Assembly: GCA_017416055.1 (NCBI GenBank)
Contig: JAFQDI010000074.1
Location: 1-22,392, forward strand
Direction of reading: 5' to 3'
DNA: 22,392 nucleotides
Source: Lachnospiraceae bacterium
GTDB lineage: Bacteria; Bacillota_A; Clostridia; Lachnospirales; Lachnospiraceae
The number at the start of each line of letters is the position of its first letter. Position 1 is the first letter of the stretch. Shown piece after piece: positions 7,886 to 16,259 of this stretch. Made by a program: the position numbers and the translations under genes. The notes below the pieces were generated by a model. That model searched no databases, had not been told where the DNA came from, and saw only the letters and a program-made list of their open reading frames with translations.

Positions 7886-9722
7886 TGATTATACACTTTC
7901 CCTTGATCAGCACTACTTCCCGATCGATCGCCAGGGCTTTGCCCAACGAAACATCCGGATACTCAGCAATCAGTCTTCCTGCATGATCAAACAACTGGAG
8001 CTGATATCTCGCTTCTTCCTTCGAGGTCAACAAAATCTGCTGATGCATAGAAGCATTCAGCACCTGGAAATCTTTTCCTTCTACGGTTAACTCCTTCGCG
8101 GAATTGAGCATGAAGTAAAGATTTTCACGCCCTCCCTCGATCATCCAGGTATCCAGCATACCATCTAGTGCACGACGTTTGTAATTGTCTCTTTCGACGA
8201 TATTGTCAATATACCAGTTGTTCAGGAAGCGAAGAATCTGTTTCTTCTCCTCACTCAACAAACAGATGTCCATCGAATAAGTGGGCACACCTACCGCCAG
8301 CATCTTAATGATAACCCTGGCAGTGGAAAGATGCGACTCTTCATTGGTGATACTCTGATAATCGTTTGCCGCATAAGGTGTATAACCCTGAATATACGCT
8401 GTTCTGAGAAAATTTCCCTGGGGACAAAACGGTGTGTTGCCTGCTCTCATCATCGTACCAAAAGATGACAATTTGCTCCCTCCGTAGTTCTGCTTCAGCT
8501 CTACAATATAGTCAGGCTTTTTCGCCGTCACTTTTCTCCAGATCAGTTCCATCGTCCTTTCCAGACCCACAATCATGGACTCTGTATCGTGCTCATGGTC
8601 TTTGCAGCAGCACTCCACGTCCGGAATACAGTTGAATAAATCATACTTTGCGCCGTCCGTGTCATACGCTTCGGCAAGACGCACGCAGATATCCGCCATA
8701 ATCTCGCGGGCTTTGGGGTTTCTCAGGCAAAGTAGATTAAATCCATTTCCGGTATATACCAGCTTACCGTCAGCGTCAGCCATCAGGTATTTTCTTCTCG
8801 TTTCCCGGCATTTTGCGCCGTCACCGACCGCATGCGGCGCACACCAAATAATCGACCGGCCACCTTTTTCGTGAATTGCCTCGGACAGCCGCCTCATGTC
8901 CGGGTACTTTTCCGGGTCACTCTCCCAGTCACCAATGTTCAGTTCAACGCCCAACGCACTGTCCAGCCCGGGTCCAAACCAACCGTCATCAATAATGTAA
9001 TTGTAAATCCCCAGCTTCACGCCCTCTTCCACATTGTCCAGCACAATCTTCTCATCTGCATCAGCGGAATCCCAAGCCTGCCAATTGCACCAGACGGGGT
9101 ACAAACTTTTCTTCGTATAAGGAAAGGCGATCTGCTCCCAATCCCGACGAATCTCATGAAACTCACGCATTACCTCTGTCCATGGGATACCGGTATCCTC
9201 ACGCTCATCGATCAGATAAATCCCTTCCGTAAAAATGTCCTCCCGATACGCTTCGGGAACATCACCTGTGATCTGCAGAGAAAGCACCCCATCAACCATG
9301 GAAAGAGCCCTCTCAAAATGGGGATTCAGCGTTTTGAACTCCCGCTCATAATCCTTTCCGACCACGCCAAAACATACACTCGCACAATTGTCCTGACCGC
9401 AGAAAACAAAAATTGGATTCTTCACATCAAACACTCTCGACGAAAATTTCTTTCGCCAGTAATGCATGGGCTGCATGGACGGATAAAATTCTCTTCCGCT
9501 GTCGGGCGCAATGATCTGATTGAAGTTGCGAAGAGCTGTGGTATACACATGAGAGATCTGTTTTACCCTGTCCCCTTCAACCGTGATCGTGATTTTGGAA
9601 CAATTACCCTTCTTTTTCACCGATACCACCGCGGAGCCTTGTCTATATTCTCCGCTTTCCGGAGAAATCTCTGCAAACTCATAACTGATGTTTTTTTCTG
9701 TCGTGAAACTTAACGAATACAT
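7878..9722 (-). CDS. GH36-like (alpha-galactosidase family, clan GH-D) glycosidase
   Basis: Members of this family hydrolyse terminal alpha-galactosides or related sugars by a retaining mechanism. The 614-residue protein has an N-terminal beta-rich region, then a TIM-barrel region: YPVWCNWQAW (about 208-217), YIIDDGWFG (242-250), IGDWESDPEKYP (263-274) and AKYDLFN (358-364). Asp361 is the expected nucleophile. The acid/base region, near MMRAGNTPFCPQGNF (about 424-438), lacks the usual Asp. No signal peptide is seen, so it is probably cytoplasmic. The ATG at 9722 follows AGGAGAGG. It is the last gene of the operon, 25 bp after the DHHW gene. Family is fairly sure; substrate and activity are not. 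Confidence 0.85.
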   Translation of the reverse strand: MYSLSFTTEKNISYEFAEISPESGEYRQGSAVVSVKKKGNCSKITITVEGDRVKQISHVYTTALRNFNQIIAPDSGREFYPSMQPMHYWRKKFSSRVFDVKNPIFVFCGQDNCASVCFGVVGKDYEREFKTLNPHFERALSMVDGVLSLQITGDVPEAYREDIFTEGIYLIDEREDTGIPWTEVMREFHEIRRDWEQIAFPYTKKSLYPVWCNWQAWDSADADEKIVLDNVEEGVKLGIYNYIIDDGWFGPGLDSALGVELNIGDWESDPEKYPDMRRLSEAIHEKGGRSIIWCAPHAVGDGAKCRETRRKYLMADADGKLVYTGNGFNLLCLRNPKAREIMADICVRLAEAYDTDGAKYDLFNCIPDVECCCKDHEHDTESMIVGLERTMELIWRKVTAKKPDYIVELKQNYGGSKLSSFGTMMRAGNTPFCPQGNFLRTAYIQGYTPYAANDYQSITNEESHLSTARVIIKMLAVGVPTYSMDICLLSEEKKQILRFLNNWYIDNIVERDNYKRRALDGMLDTWMIEGGRENLYFMLNSAKELTVEGKDFQVLNASMHQQILLTSKEEARYQLQLFDHAGRLIAEYPDVSLGKALAIDREVVLIKGKCIIRG

Positions 9723-9747
9723 CCTGTCCTCTCCTTTTCTTTTCCGA

Positions 9748-10881
9748 TCATTTCTCCGCAACCGATTTCGCCAACATAATATCCAGCGAATTATCCGTCA
9801 CGAACGAATTTACGTTATACAAAAATAACACTTCATTGATCTTGTTCGTCTGCATCACTTCGTAAATATCTCCGGTGAAATATCTCGGATCCACAACCAC
9901 GATATTGTCAAAATGAGGTGTCAACATCGAAACCATACAATTTCCATAGGAATCCTTGACGAGCAACAGGTTCTTTCCGGTGCCCGAATCGGTCTTGATA
10001 TTCACCTGCGCATGGTTTCCTCCCATGAAGACCTGATATTTATCCTTGATTCCCAGTTTGTCCCCTTCGAACAGCGATGCCGTCTTTTTCATCTCCGCCA
10101 CATAGTTGACCACATAAGTTCCGGCGGACTCTACCGGCACACAAATCTCAATCGTATCTGCCGCCTCATAAATACCACTTCCGGAGGCGCATGTTCCCTG
10201 GAAATCATTGGTTACCGGATAAAACTCGTAATCGTCATCGGAAATGTTTATTCCGAGACTCTCCGCATACTGAACAAACGCCGTATACGCCGCTCGCGTC
10301 GTCCAGTGATGATCTGTCTTGTAATACATTCCCAGCTCTCTCTCAGCGTACAGATCACCGTACACGTCGATATAGTTGATGGAACTGTCCAAAGCCGCCC
10401 GGATCAACGCCATCGTCTCAAGCTGTGATGAACCTGCCGTGTAAGGCAATTTCTCTTCATAAACACTCATCGCGGTGGGCGCCAACAGAAAACTCACCCG
10501 AATCTCCTCATGCTCCTTCGCAAGCTGATTCATCAACCCTACCATCTTGTCAACCTGCTCCCAGTCACACGCGGAATCTTTCTGGATCAGATAATGGTCT
10601 TCCCCAAGATAGAAGTCATTGACCTGGCGCTGGCCGGCGAGGCGAAACACCCAGGTTTTTACCTGTATACAAAGGTTTCTCACCGGAAACTGATCCGCCA
10701 GATATGTCTCAAATTCTGACATAAACTCCCCTGTCAGTACACTCTCGACCGTCACATCCGGAAATCCGGCTAAATTTCGGTTTTCCTGATCAGAAAAATG
10801 ATCGTCCTCATCCACAAGCATCCACACGAATACGCCGATGAGCATCGCGAGGACGAGAACTCTCAACACATACTTTTTCAT
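9748..10881 (-). CDS. DHHW family protein (AlgX/AlgJ-like, polysaccharide O-acylation partner)
   Basis: DHHW proteins resemble the SGNH-like AlgJ/AlgX enzymes that work with MBOAT proteins to acetylate extracellular polysaccharides. One N-terminal membrane segment (about residues 5-22) anchors an external domain of the 377-residue protein. NDFYLGEDHYLI (about 88-99) is typical of the family. KTDHHWT (about 189-194) gives the name and probable catalytic Asp/His. VKDSYGN (about 308-314) carries a likely nucleophilic Ser. The ATG at 10881 has AAGGGG seven bases upstream; the ATG at 10887 is too close to it. It directly follows the MBOAT gene, which supports a shared role. Direct transferase activity is inference. 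Confidence 0.85.
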   Translation of the reverse strand: MKKYVLRVLVLAMLIGVFVWMLVDEDDHFSDQENRNLAGFPDVTVESVLTGEFMSEFETYLADQFPVRNLCIQVKTWVFRLAGQRQVNDFYLGEDHYLIQKDSACDWEQVDKMVGLMNQLAKEHEEIRVSFLLAPTAMSVYEEKLPYTAGSSQLETMALIRAALDSSINYIDVYGDLYAERELGMYYKTDHHWTTRAAYTAFVQYAESLGINISDDDYEFYPVTNDFQGTCASGSGIYEAADTIEICVPVESAGTYVVNYVAEMKKTASLFEGDKLGIKDKYQVFMGGNHAQVNIKTDSGTGKNLLLVKDSYGNCMVSMLTPHFDNIVVVDPRYFTGDIYEVMQTNKINEVLFLYNVNSFVTDNSLDIMLAKSVAEK

Positions 10882-10892
10882 ACCCATTCCCC

Positions 10893-12254
10893 TTAAAATC
10901 TGAAATACAAAAACGGATTGTAGCTTTCACTGACCAAAAATGCCACTGAAACAGCAAACAATACCGGGTAAACAACCCATTTTACAATCGGCGAAGCATC
11001 ACGAACCTTGTCAAGGCTGATCACTGCCGGTAAAAAGCCCGCCACCATCAGCAGTCCGTATCCGCACAGATAGAAGACTCCCTGACTGTCCACCAACTTG
11101 ACTCCCGCGCCAAACATCGCGCCGATGTAGCTAATCGCATCCTGCAGTGTCGGGCTGAAGAACAGTACCCAGCCGAGAATCACGGCAAACATCGTGATCA
11201 CATGCCTCAGTGCCTTCGGAAGTTTTTCCTGTACCTTGGCAAATACATATTTTTCCAGAAGGAGAAGCACTCCGTAGTACATTCCCCAAAGTACAAAGTT
11301 CCACGCTGCACCGTGCCAGAGGCCGGTCAACATCCAAACAATCAAAATGTTCCGAATGTGTTTCCATCTCTTCACCCGGTTTCCGCCCAACGGAATGTAC
11401 ACGTACTCGCGAAACCACGTTCCCAAGGATATATGCCATCTTCTCCAGAACTCCGTGACAGAGCGAGACCTGTACGGACGATCGAAGTTCACGCAAAATT
11501 CAAAGCCCAACATTCTTCCAAGGCCGATCGCCATGTCTGAATATCCGCTGAAATCATTGAAGATTTGGATCGTATACGCGATCGCTCCGATCCACGCTGT
11601 CAGCGCGGACATCTCCGGCAATCCAAGAATCGTCTCATGGAGCTTCCCAATACAGTTTGCCAGAATCACCTTCTTTGCAAGACCCCGGACAAAGATGAAG
11701 ATACCTTCTCTGAACTTTTCCGCATCAATTTTCCGGTTTGGCAGTTGCTCTTCAATATCCGAGTACTGCACGATCGGACCTGCGATCAACTGAGGAAACA
11801 TGGTGATGTACACCGCGAATGCCAAAAAACTGTTCTGCGTTTTGCATCTTCCTCTGTATACGTCGATCACATAGGACATTGCCTGGAAGGTGTAGAAGGA
11901 TACTCCCACCGGCAGCGCCACCGCGCGGATCTTTAACTCCAGACCGCTTACCTGATTGAACGAATCTACCAAAAATCCGGCGTATTTAAAATATCCCAAA
12001 ATCAGCAGATTGATCGCCACGCCAAAGAACAGCGTCCATTTGCTGCGCTTCTGCCCCAGATCAATTCCGATATAGTAATTGAACAAAATACTGATCAGCA
12101 TGAGGATAACATACACCGGGTCTCCCCATGCGTAAAACACCAGGCTGGCGATCAGTAAAATCACATTTTTGTAGGTAACATTTTTTCCTATGTAATATAG
12201 AAAGAGTGTTATCGGCAAAAAAACAAATAAAAACGTTATGCTGCTGAATACCAT
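10893..12254 (-). CDS. MBOAT family O-acyltransferase (AlgI/PatA/DltB-like)
   Basis: MBOAT proteins carry acyl groups, usually acetyl, across the membrane for transfer to surface glycans. The 453-residue product has about ten membrane segments and starts MVFSSITFLFVFLPITLF, typical of AlgI-like proteins. MTMFPQLIAGPIVQY-type sequence (about 151-164), TEFWRRWHISLGTWFREYVY (267-286) and LTGLWHGAAWNF (309-320) are diagnostic; His314 is the conserved MBOAT histidine. AGGAGAG precedes the ATG. It begins nine bases after the DUF4358-like gene and is followed by the DHHW gene. The acceptor polymer is unknown. Confidence 0.95.
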   Translation of the reverse strand: MVFSSITFLFVFLPITLFLYYIGKNVTYKNVILLIASLVFYAWGDPVYVILMLISILFNYYIGIDLGQKRSKWTLFFGVAINLLILGYFKYAGFLVDSFNQVSGLELKIRAVALPVGVSFYTFQAMSYVIDVYRGRCKTQNSFLAFAVYITMFPQLIAGPIVQYSDIEEQLPNRKIDAEKFREGIFIFVRGLAKKVILANCIGKLHETILGLPEMSALTAWIGAIAYTIQIFNDFSGYSDMAIGLGRMLGFEFCVNFDRPYRSRSVTEFWRRWHISLGTWFREYVYIPLGGNRVKRWKHIRNILIVWMLTGLWHGAAWNFVLWGMYYGVLLLLEKYVFAKVQEKLPKALRHVITMFAVILGWVLFFSPTLQDAISYIGAMFGAGVKLVDSQGVFYLCGYGLLMVAGFLPAVISLDKVRDASPIVKWVVYPVLFAVSVAFLVSESYNPFLYFRF

Positions 12255-12263
12255 TTCTCTCTC

Positions 12264-12737
12264 CTACTCCGTAATGCATTCGTTGAAAGCACTTTCAATC
12301 GATTTCGCTTCATCTGAAACAACGTATAAAAGATAATTTTCTTTCTGAACAAGAACGCTGTTTCGGAGAAGTTCATACTGATCCGGCGCGTAGGACTGAA
12401 ACAGATCCATCAGTTCGTCTCTCTGCGCTGTGATCGTATCGATGATCCCCTCTCCCTGATCCTTGTCCTGAAGACACACGACCAAAAGTGTTTCACTCTC
12501 CATGATTGAAACATGGCCGTAGTATGCAACGCCTTTATACTCATTGATATTGATTCCAAACTGCTCTTTAATCTCTGAGGGAGAAAACTCCTCCATCCCA
12601 TCGAGATCAGCGTCCTCGCGGATTGCCTCCATGATCGCATCCACCGACACATCCGCATACGTCGTCCGCCGGTTGATCAACACAATAAACACCACCAGGC
12701 ACAGCACCACCAGGATCTCTTTTATCTTAATCGTCAT
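12264..12737 (-). CDS. DUF4358-like membrane-anchored protein
   Basis: Function is unknown. The 157-residue product has one N-terminal membrane segment (about residues 7-25, ILVVLCLVVFIVLI). A compact external domain follows, and the middle (ESETLLVVCLQD ... IIDTITAQRDELMDLFQSYAPDQYELLRNS) resembles DUF4358. Such proteins are often encoded beside MBOAT/SGNH genes in Lachnospiraceae. The ATG at 12737 overlaps the upstream stop as ATGA, so translation is probably coupled. I see no catalytic motif; an accessory or structural role in surface acylation is a guess. Confidence 0.75.
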   Translation of the reverse strand: MTIKIKEILVVLCLVVFIVLINRRTTYADVSVDAIMEAIREDADLDGMEEFSPSEIKEQFGININEYKGVAYYGHVSIMESETLLVVCLQDKDQGEGIIDTITAQRDELMDLFQSYAPDQYELLRNSVLVQKENYLLYVVSDEAKSIESAFNECITE

Positions 12738-13876
12738 TGATAAATCCCCATTTCTCGCGTGATATCCTTGATCCAATCGCGGTAGAGCGAAGACTGGATG
12801 TGGATACCATCATTGTTGTATAAATGCATTCTCTCATAGAAAAATGCGTCATTCTGATAAAAACCGATTCCCATGTTCTGACACAGTGCCTTCATATAGT
12901 CATTGTATGCGCCGATCCAGGTGAAACGGTTCTGGCGCGCAATCGCCGCGTCGGTCACCGGTCCGAGTGCCAGAACGATGATCCTGGTGTTCGGAAGTCG
13001 ATCTTTCAAATACTGGATATGGTTCGCATAGGTGCCAAGAACGCTCGCCATTCCCTCCTGAGAAGGTGCCATCTCATTCAGTCCGTAGTGTAAGAATAAA
13101 ACTTTCGGATTGTATTGAATGATCTTCTCCAGATTGTTCGGAAGGTGATTGTACACAGTTCCGCCAACTTCAGCGATAACATTGTTCTCATTCACCACTT
13201 TATATAAGGAAAATCCCGATGTGATGGAATCTCCCACAAACAGCGCATCCTGATAAAGCATCTTCACCAGATTCGAAAATTCTGCACTCCAAATACCATA
13301 CGAATTCAACTGGGCAAGGGTAGCCTGTACCTTCGCCTGATCGACTTCGTAAGGCACATAACTCTGGCTCTGCACAATCGGTGCCTCAGTGCTCGGCGGT
13401 ACAGGTGCCTCGGTGCTCGGCGGCACGGGTGCCTCGGTACTCGGCGGCACAGGCGCTTCGGTACTCGGCGGCACAGGCGCTTCGGTACTCGGCGGCACGG
13501 GTGCCTCGGTACTCGGCGGCACAGGCGCCTCGGTGCTCGGCGGCACAGGTGCCTCGGTCGGCTCCTCGGTGCTGGATTCGGTGGATTCTTCTCCACTGGC
13601 CTCTGTCGATTCTTCGGTGCTCTCCTCGGTACTCTCTTCGGTTTCTGCCTCAGTGCTGCTCTCTGTGCTCTCCTCCGCTTCCTCCGTCGTTTTGTTCATC
13701 AGATTCTGCTCCACGTCCTGAACACTCAATGTTCCCAGTCCCTCAATATAGTCCAGTCCACCGGACGTATCAAGGTTATTACGGTCGATTACACGTACAC
13801 TGAGCAAGCATACAATTATCACTAACGGTGTCGCAAGCAAAATCATTAGCTGTGCGACTCCTCTGTTCTTTTTCAT
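12734..13876 (-). CDS. Membrane-anchored SGNH/GDSL hydrolase with repeat-rich linker
   Basis: SGNH enzymes are serine esterases or acyltransferases, often acting on acetylated surface glycans. The 380-residue protein has an N-terminal membrane segment (about 8-28), then a Ser/Thr/Glu-rich stretch (about 62-107). Seven copies of EAPVPPST (about 108-163) follow, then the catalytic domain. Catalytic motifs are FVGDSITSG (Ser217), HYGLNE (Asn267) and DGIH (Asp356/His359). The linker would span the cell wall. The ATG at 13876 follows a G-run by six bases; GTG and TTG codons upstream are alternatives. It is paralogous to the next upstream gene (both have LPNTRIIV and the same motif order). Its stop overlaps the DUF4358-like start. 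Confidence 0.9.
   Translation of the reverse strand: MKKNRGVAQLMILLATPLVIIVCLLSVRVIDRNNLDTSGGLDYIEGLGTLSVQDVEQNLMNKTTEEAEESTESSTEAETEESTEESTEESTEASGEESTESSTEEPTEAPVPPSTEAPVPPSTEAPVPPSTEAPVPPSTEAPVPPSTEAPVPPSTEAPVPPSTEAPIVQSQSYVPYEVDQAKVQATLAQLNSYGIWSAEFSNLVKMLYQDALFVGDSITSGFSLYKVVNENNVIAEVGGTVYNHLPNNLEKIIQYNPKVLFLHYGLNEMAPSQEGMASVLGTYANHIQYLKDRLPNTRIIVLALGPVTDAAIARQNRFTWIGAYNDYMKALCQNMGIGFYQNDAFFYERMHLYNNDGIHIQSSLYRDWIKDITREMGIYQ
13381..13548 (-). repeat. Seven 24-bp in-frame tandem repeats
   Basis: Seven consecutive 24-bp units encode EAPVPPST in the wall-spanning linker of the SGNH hydrolase. Units differ only at a few mostly third-codon positions (for example gtgcctcggt versus gcgcttcggt on the plus strand). 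This indicates recent expansion with selection on the peptide. Copy number is likely to vary between strains. Confidence 0.95.
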
Positions 13877-13890
13877 CAATGTCCCCCCCA

Positions 13891-14958
13891 CTAAATCCCC
13901 ATTGTCAAAAGAAGGTTTTTCAACCAGTATTCTGTATAAAAACTGCCTTTTAGATGAAGTCCGTCTCCGAAGAAATACATCTGGTGCGTTGATATGTACT
14001 CATTGTCGCTGAGATATTCCACTCCGATCTCACAGCACATTGCAAACAACAGTTCATTGTAGTCATCAATATAGGCAAATCTCATCTGCTTATGGTAAAT
14101 GGTATCCGCTACCGGGAACAGTCCGCTCACAATGATTCGGGTATTTGGAAGCGCTTCCTTAAGCTTCAACAAGAGTCCTTTATATCGCTCGACCGCAGCA
14201 ACTCTGTCTGCACTGTTCGTACTCAGCGTGTTGATTCCGTAATGAACCACAAGTGCTTTTTTCGTCCAACTTCTGGAAATAATCTTATTTAAATTTTCCT
14301 CCATGTAGTTCAGACTTTCGCCAACCTTCGCCACGACCTGATCTTCCGGCAAGATATTGAACTCACTGAGTGCCTTGATCTGGGAGTCTCCGGTAAACGC
14401 GATATCCTTCACCGCTTCCTGTAAGGTCAATTCCCCGCGATCGATCCGGTCAACCTTCTCCTGAGAAGTCTTTTCATCGCCGGCATAAAGTACATAAGAC
14501 GGCAAATACGGCATCGTGGTTGCATCCACTGCATACACGTAAGCATTCGCCCAAAGTCCTTCATAATAAAACGTGATCGTATTCGTACCTTCTGCCAAAC
14601 GGAACGTATCCGTCCAAATAATACTGTCGTACTCTTTGATTTCCTCCGACGTTCCATCCTTATAATGCACAACAACCTCAAACTCCTCCGGGTCCACCTG
14701 CCCTCCTGCATACACTGTTTTTCCACTGTATGTCACAGTCATGCTTTCTGTTCCTTCGTGCCAAAACGCAGGATTGGTTCCTGTATATTTCTCTCCGGTG
14801 GCCTGCGTACTATCCTCCTGCTCATTTCCGGAAAACGGATTGATCATAGCAAGAATCACTCCCACAAAAATTCCCACTATGAGAACGACCTCAACGATCA
14901 TCACAACCAGTATTTTGGACCATACATCTCTGCGTTTCGCTTTTTTCTTCTTTGCCAT
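13891..14958 (-). CDS. Membrane-anchored SGNH/GDSL hydrolase with Ig-like region
   Basis: This is the second SGNH enzyme of the operon. The 355-residue protein has a Lys-rich start (MAKKKKAKRR), a membrane segment (about 15-38), and a beta-rich Ig-like region (about 70-145, VYAGGQVDPEEFEVVVHYKDG). The catalytic domain follows: FTGDSQIKA (Ser192), HYGINTL (Asn243) and DGLH (Asp332/His335). The ATG at 14958 follows AGGTGA; an open frame extends seven codons upstream. Expected outside the membrane, acting as esterase or transferase on a surface glycan with the MBOAT/DHHW pair; substrate unknown. It lacks the EAPVPPST linker of its paralogue, so the two may reach different depths of the wall. Confidence 0.88.
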   Translation of the reverse strand: MAKKKKAKRRDVWSKILVVMIVEVVLIVGIFVGVILAMINPFSGNEQEDSTQATGEKYTGTNPAFWHEGTESMTVTYSGKTVYAGGQVDPEEFEVVVHYKDGTSEEIKEYDSIIWTDTFRLAEGTNTITFYYEGLWANAYVYAVDATTMPYLPSYVLYAGDEKTSQEKVDRIDRGELTLQEAVKDIAFTGDSQIKALSEFNILPEDQVVAKVGESLNYMEENLNKIISRSWTKKALVVHYGINTLSTNSADRVAAVERYKGLLLKLKEALPNTRIIVSGLFPVADTIYHKQMRFAYIDDYNELLFAMCCEIGVEYLSDNEYISTHQMYFFGDGLHLKGSFYTEYWLKNLLLTMGI

Positions 14959-14995
14959 CTTTCTCACCTGTATCATCAATAATTACATTATTCTC

Positions 14996-16258
14996 TCACT
15001 TCACCGTTTTTGCCCGCCTCACATCTTCCGCGGTAATTTCATCCTGACTGTACCGGGCCTTTTCATAAACCCTCGCCAACACATCGGCATTTTCCGTCCA
15101 ATCAGAAAGTTTTTCACAACATTCATTGGCCGTGAGCGTCCCCAGTACGCTTTCGCTCCGCTTACCGATAATTCGCTCTCTGTTTTTTTGAACCTTCTTG
15201 CGGAACATCCGGCGGACACGCTCTCTTGGGCTCAGGAGCGCAAACAAGTCCGTTCCCGCCCTCTCCGATTTTTCTATCGAGCAGCTTTCGTGAAGATCGA
15301 ACACTTCCTTATCTTTCGTCACTTTCTTTCGGCGAAGCAGACCAAAATTGTCCTTCAGATATTTCCAGCCCTTTTTGATCAGCACCACAAGAACCCGGAC
15401 AATCGCAATTACCAGAATGATGAGGACAATTTGTTCCAGTACCTTCCAAAATTTCGTCAGAATCGAATTTTCCATCTCTCCAACATCCGGCAGCTGCGGT
15501 TTGGGCCGATTCGGCCGCACCGGTTCTTCCATCACCCCAGTGTCTTCGTTACCCTTCGGCAGCCAGGAAATGATCGTAGCAAGGATCAAATATACCCCTT
15601 TCCATACCCAGGACAGAATATATGCCACCCATTCGATATTTGCCGTTAGCAGCAGAACCGCCGCACTCCCTACCGAAAAAAATATGGTTTGGCGCATTCC
15701 GGTACAAAAAATCGCCTTCTCCGGAATCATCCCTGCACTGCTTTTATTCGCCACTCGAACAAACAGATACTGACTAAGAAAATAACAAACAAAATACATG
15801 CACAGGTAGATAACCGCCATTATCAGATACTGCTGCTCCCATCCGTTTTTTGCGATGAAATAGTCCACCAGCGAAGCCACTCCCATCACACCAATGACTC
15901 CCATCGGGGACATAAAATAATCCACATCCACGTCGTCACGATACTGAATATTCATCGATACCAGCGCATAAATGAATACCATCACAAAGATAGGCAGCTT
16001 GAACAGAAGTCCGAAGGGTAAACAAAAAACAGTGGCGGGGATAAGCAGATGCAGCGCCAAAAACGGAATCAGATGCTTCACCCATAACCGAACGGCATAA
16101 AACGCCAATGGATACAGAAAGGCAAGCCACCATTTTTCCAAATGCAGCGATTTTTCTTTGAACAAGCCTACTATCCCTATCGCAAAGACGGACAAAAACA
16201 AATGATTCATGATCATGATCATCATATCCTGTACGTACTCAATCCGTTTATTATTCAT
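14996..16258 (-). CDS. Multi-pass membrane protein with DUF4129-like C-terminal tail
   Basis: The 420-residue protein has roughly eight membrane segments in its first 220 residues. A short polar Pro-rich loop (PVRPNRPKPQLPDVGEM), another membrane segment and a basic cytoplasmic tail follow. The tail ends YEKARYSQDEITAEDVRRAK, which resembles the end of DUF4129, a domain common in membrane partners of MoxR/DUF58 genes. No transglutaminase triad is seen, although many MoxR operons encode one at this point. The ATG at 16258 is one base after the DUF58 stop, with AAGG upstream. Likely a membrane scaffold or partner for the ATPase system; this is inferred from context. Confidence 0.75.
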   Translation of the reverse strand: MNNKRIEYVQDMMIMIMNHLFLSVFAIGIVGLFKEKSLHLEKWWLAFLYPLAFYAVRLWVKHLIPFLALHLLIPATVFCLPFGLLFKLPIFVMVFIYALVSMNIQYRDDVDVDYFMSPMGVIGVMGVASLVDYFIAKNGWEQQYLIMAVIYLCMYFVCYFLSQYLFVRVANKSSAGMIPEKAIFCTGMRQTIFFSVGSAAVLLLTANIEWVAYILSWVWKGVYLILATIISWLPKGNEDTGVMEEPVRPNRPKPQLPDVGEMENSILTKFWKVLEQIVLIILVIAIVRVLVVLIKKGWKYLKDNFGLLRRKKVTKDKEVFDLHESCSIEKSERAGTDLFALLSPRERVRRMFRKKVQKNRERIIGKRSESVLGTLTANECCEKLSDWTENADVLARVYEKARYSQDEITAEDVRRAKTVK

Positions 16259-16259
16259 A

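Noticed and set aside
8832..9713. Plus-strand open frame of 293 codons
   Set aside because: Antisense to the GH36-like gene with no recognisable motifs or ribosome site.
13381..13548. Regular repeats suggestive of a CRISPR array
   Set aside because: Units are contiguous 24-mers without spacers and encode an in-frame peptide repeat.
14996..16258. Transglutaminase expected next to MoxR/DUF58
   Set aside because: No Cys-His-Asp transglutaminase motifs are visible; the protein is mostly membrane segments with a DUF4129-like tail.
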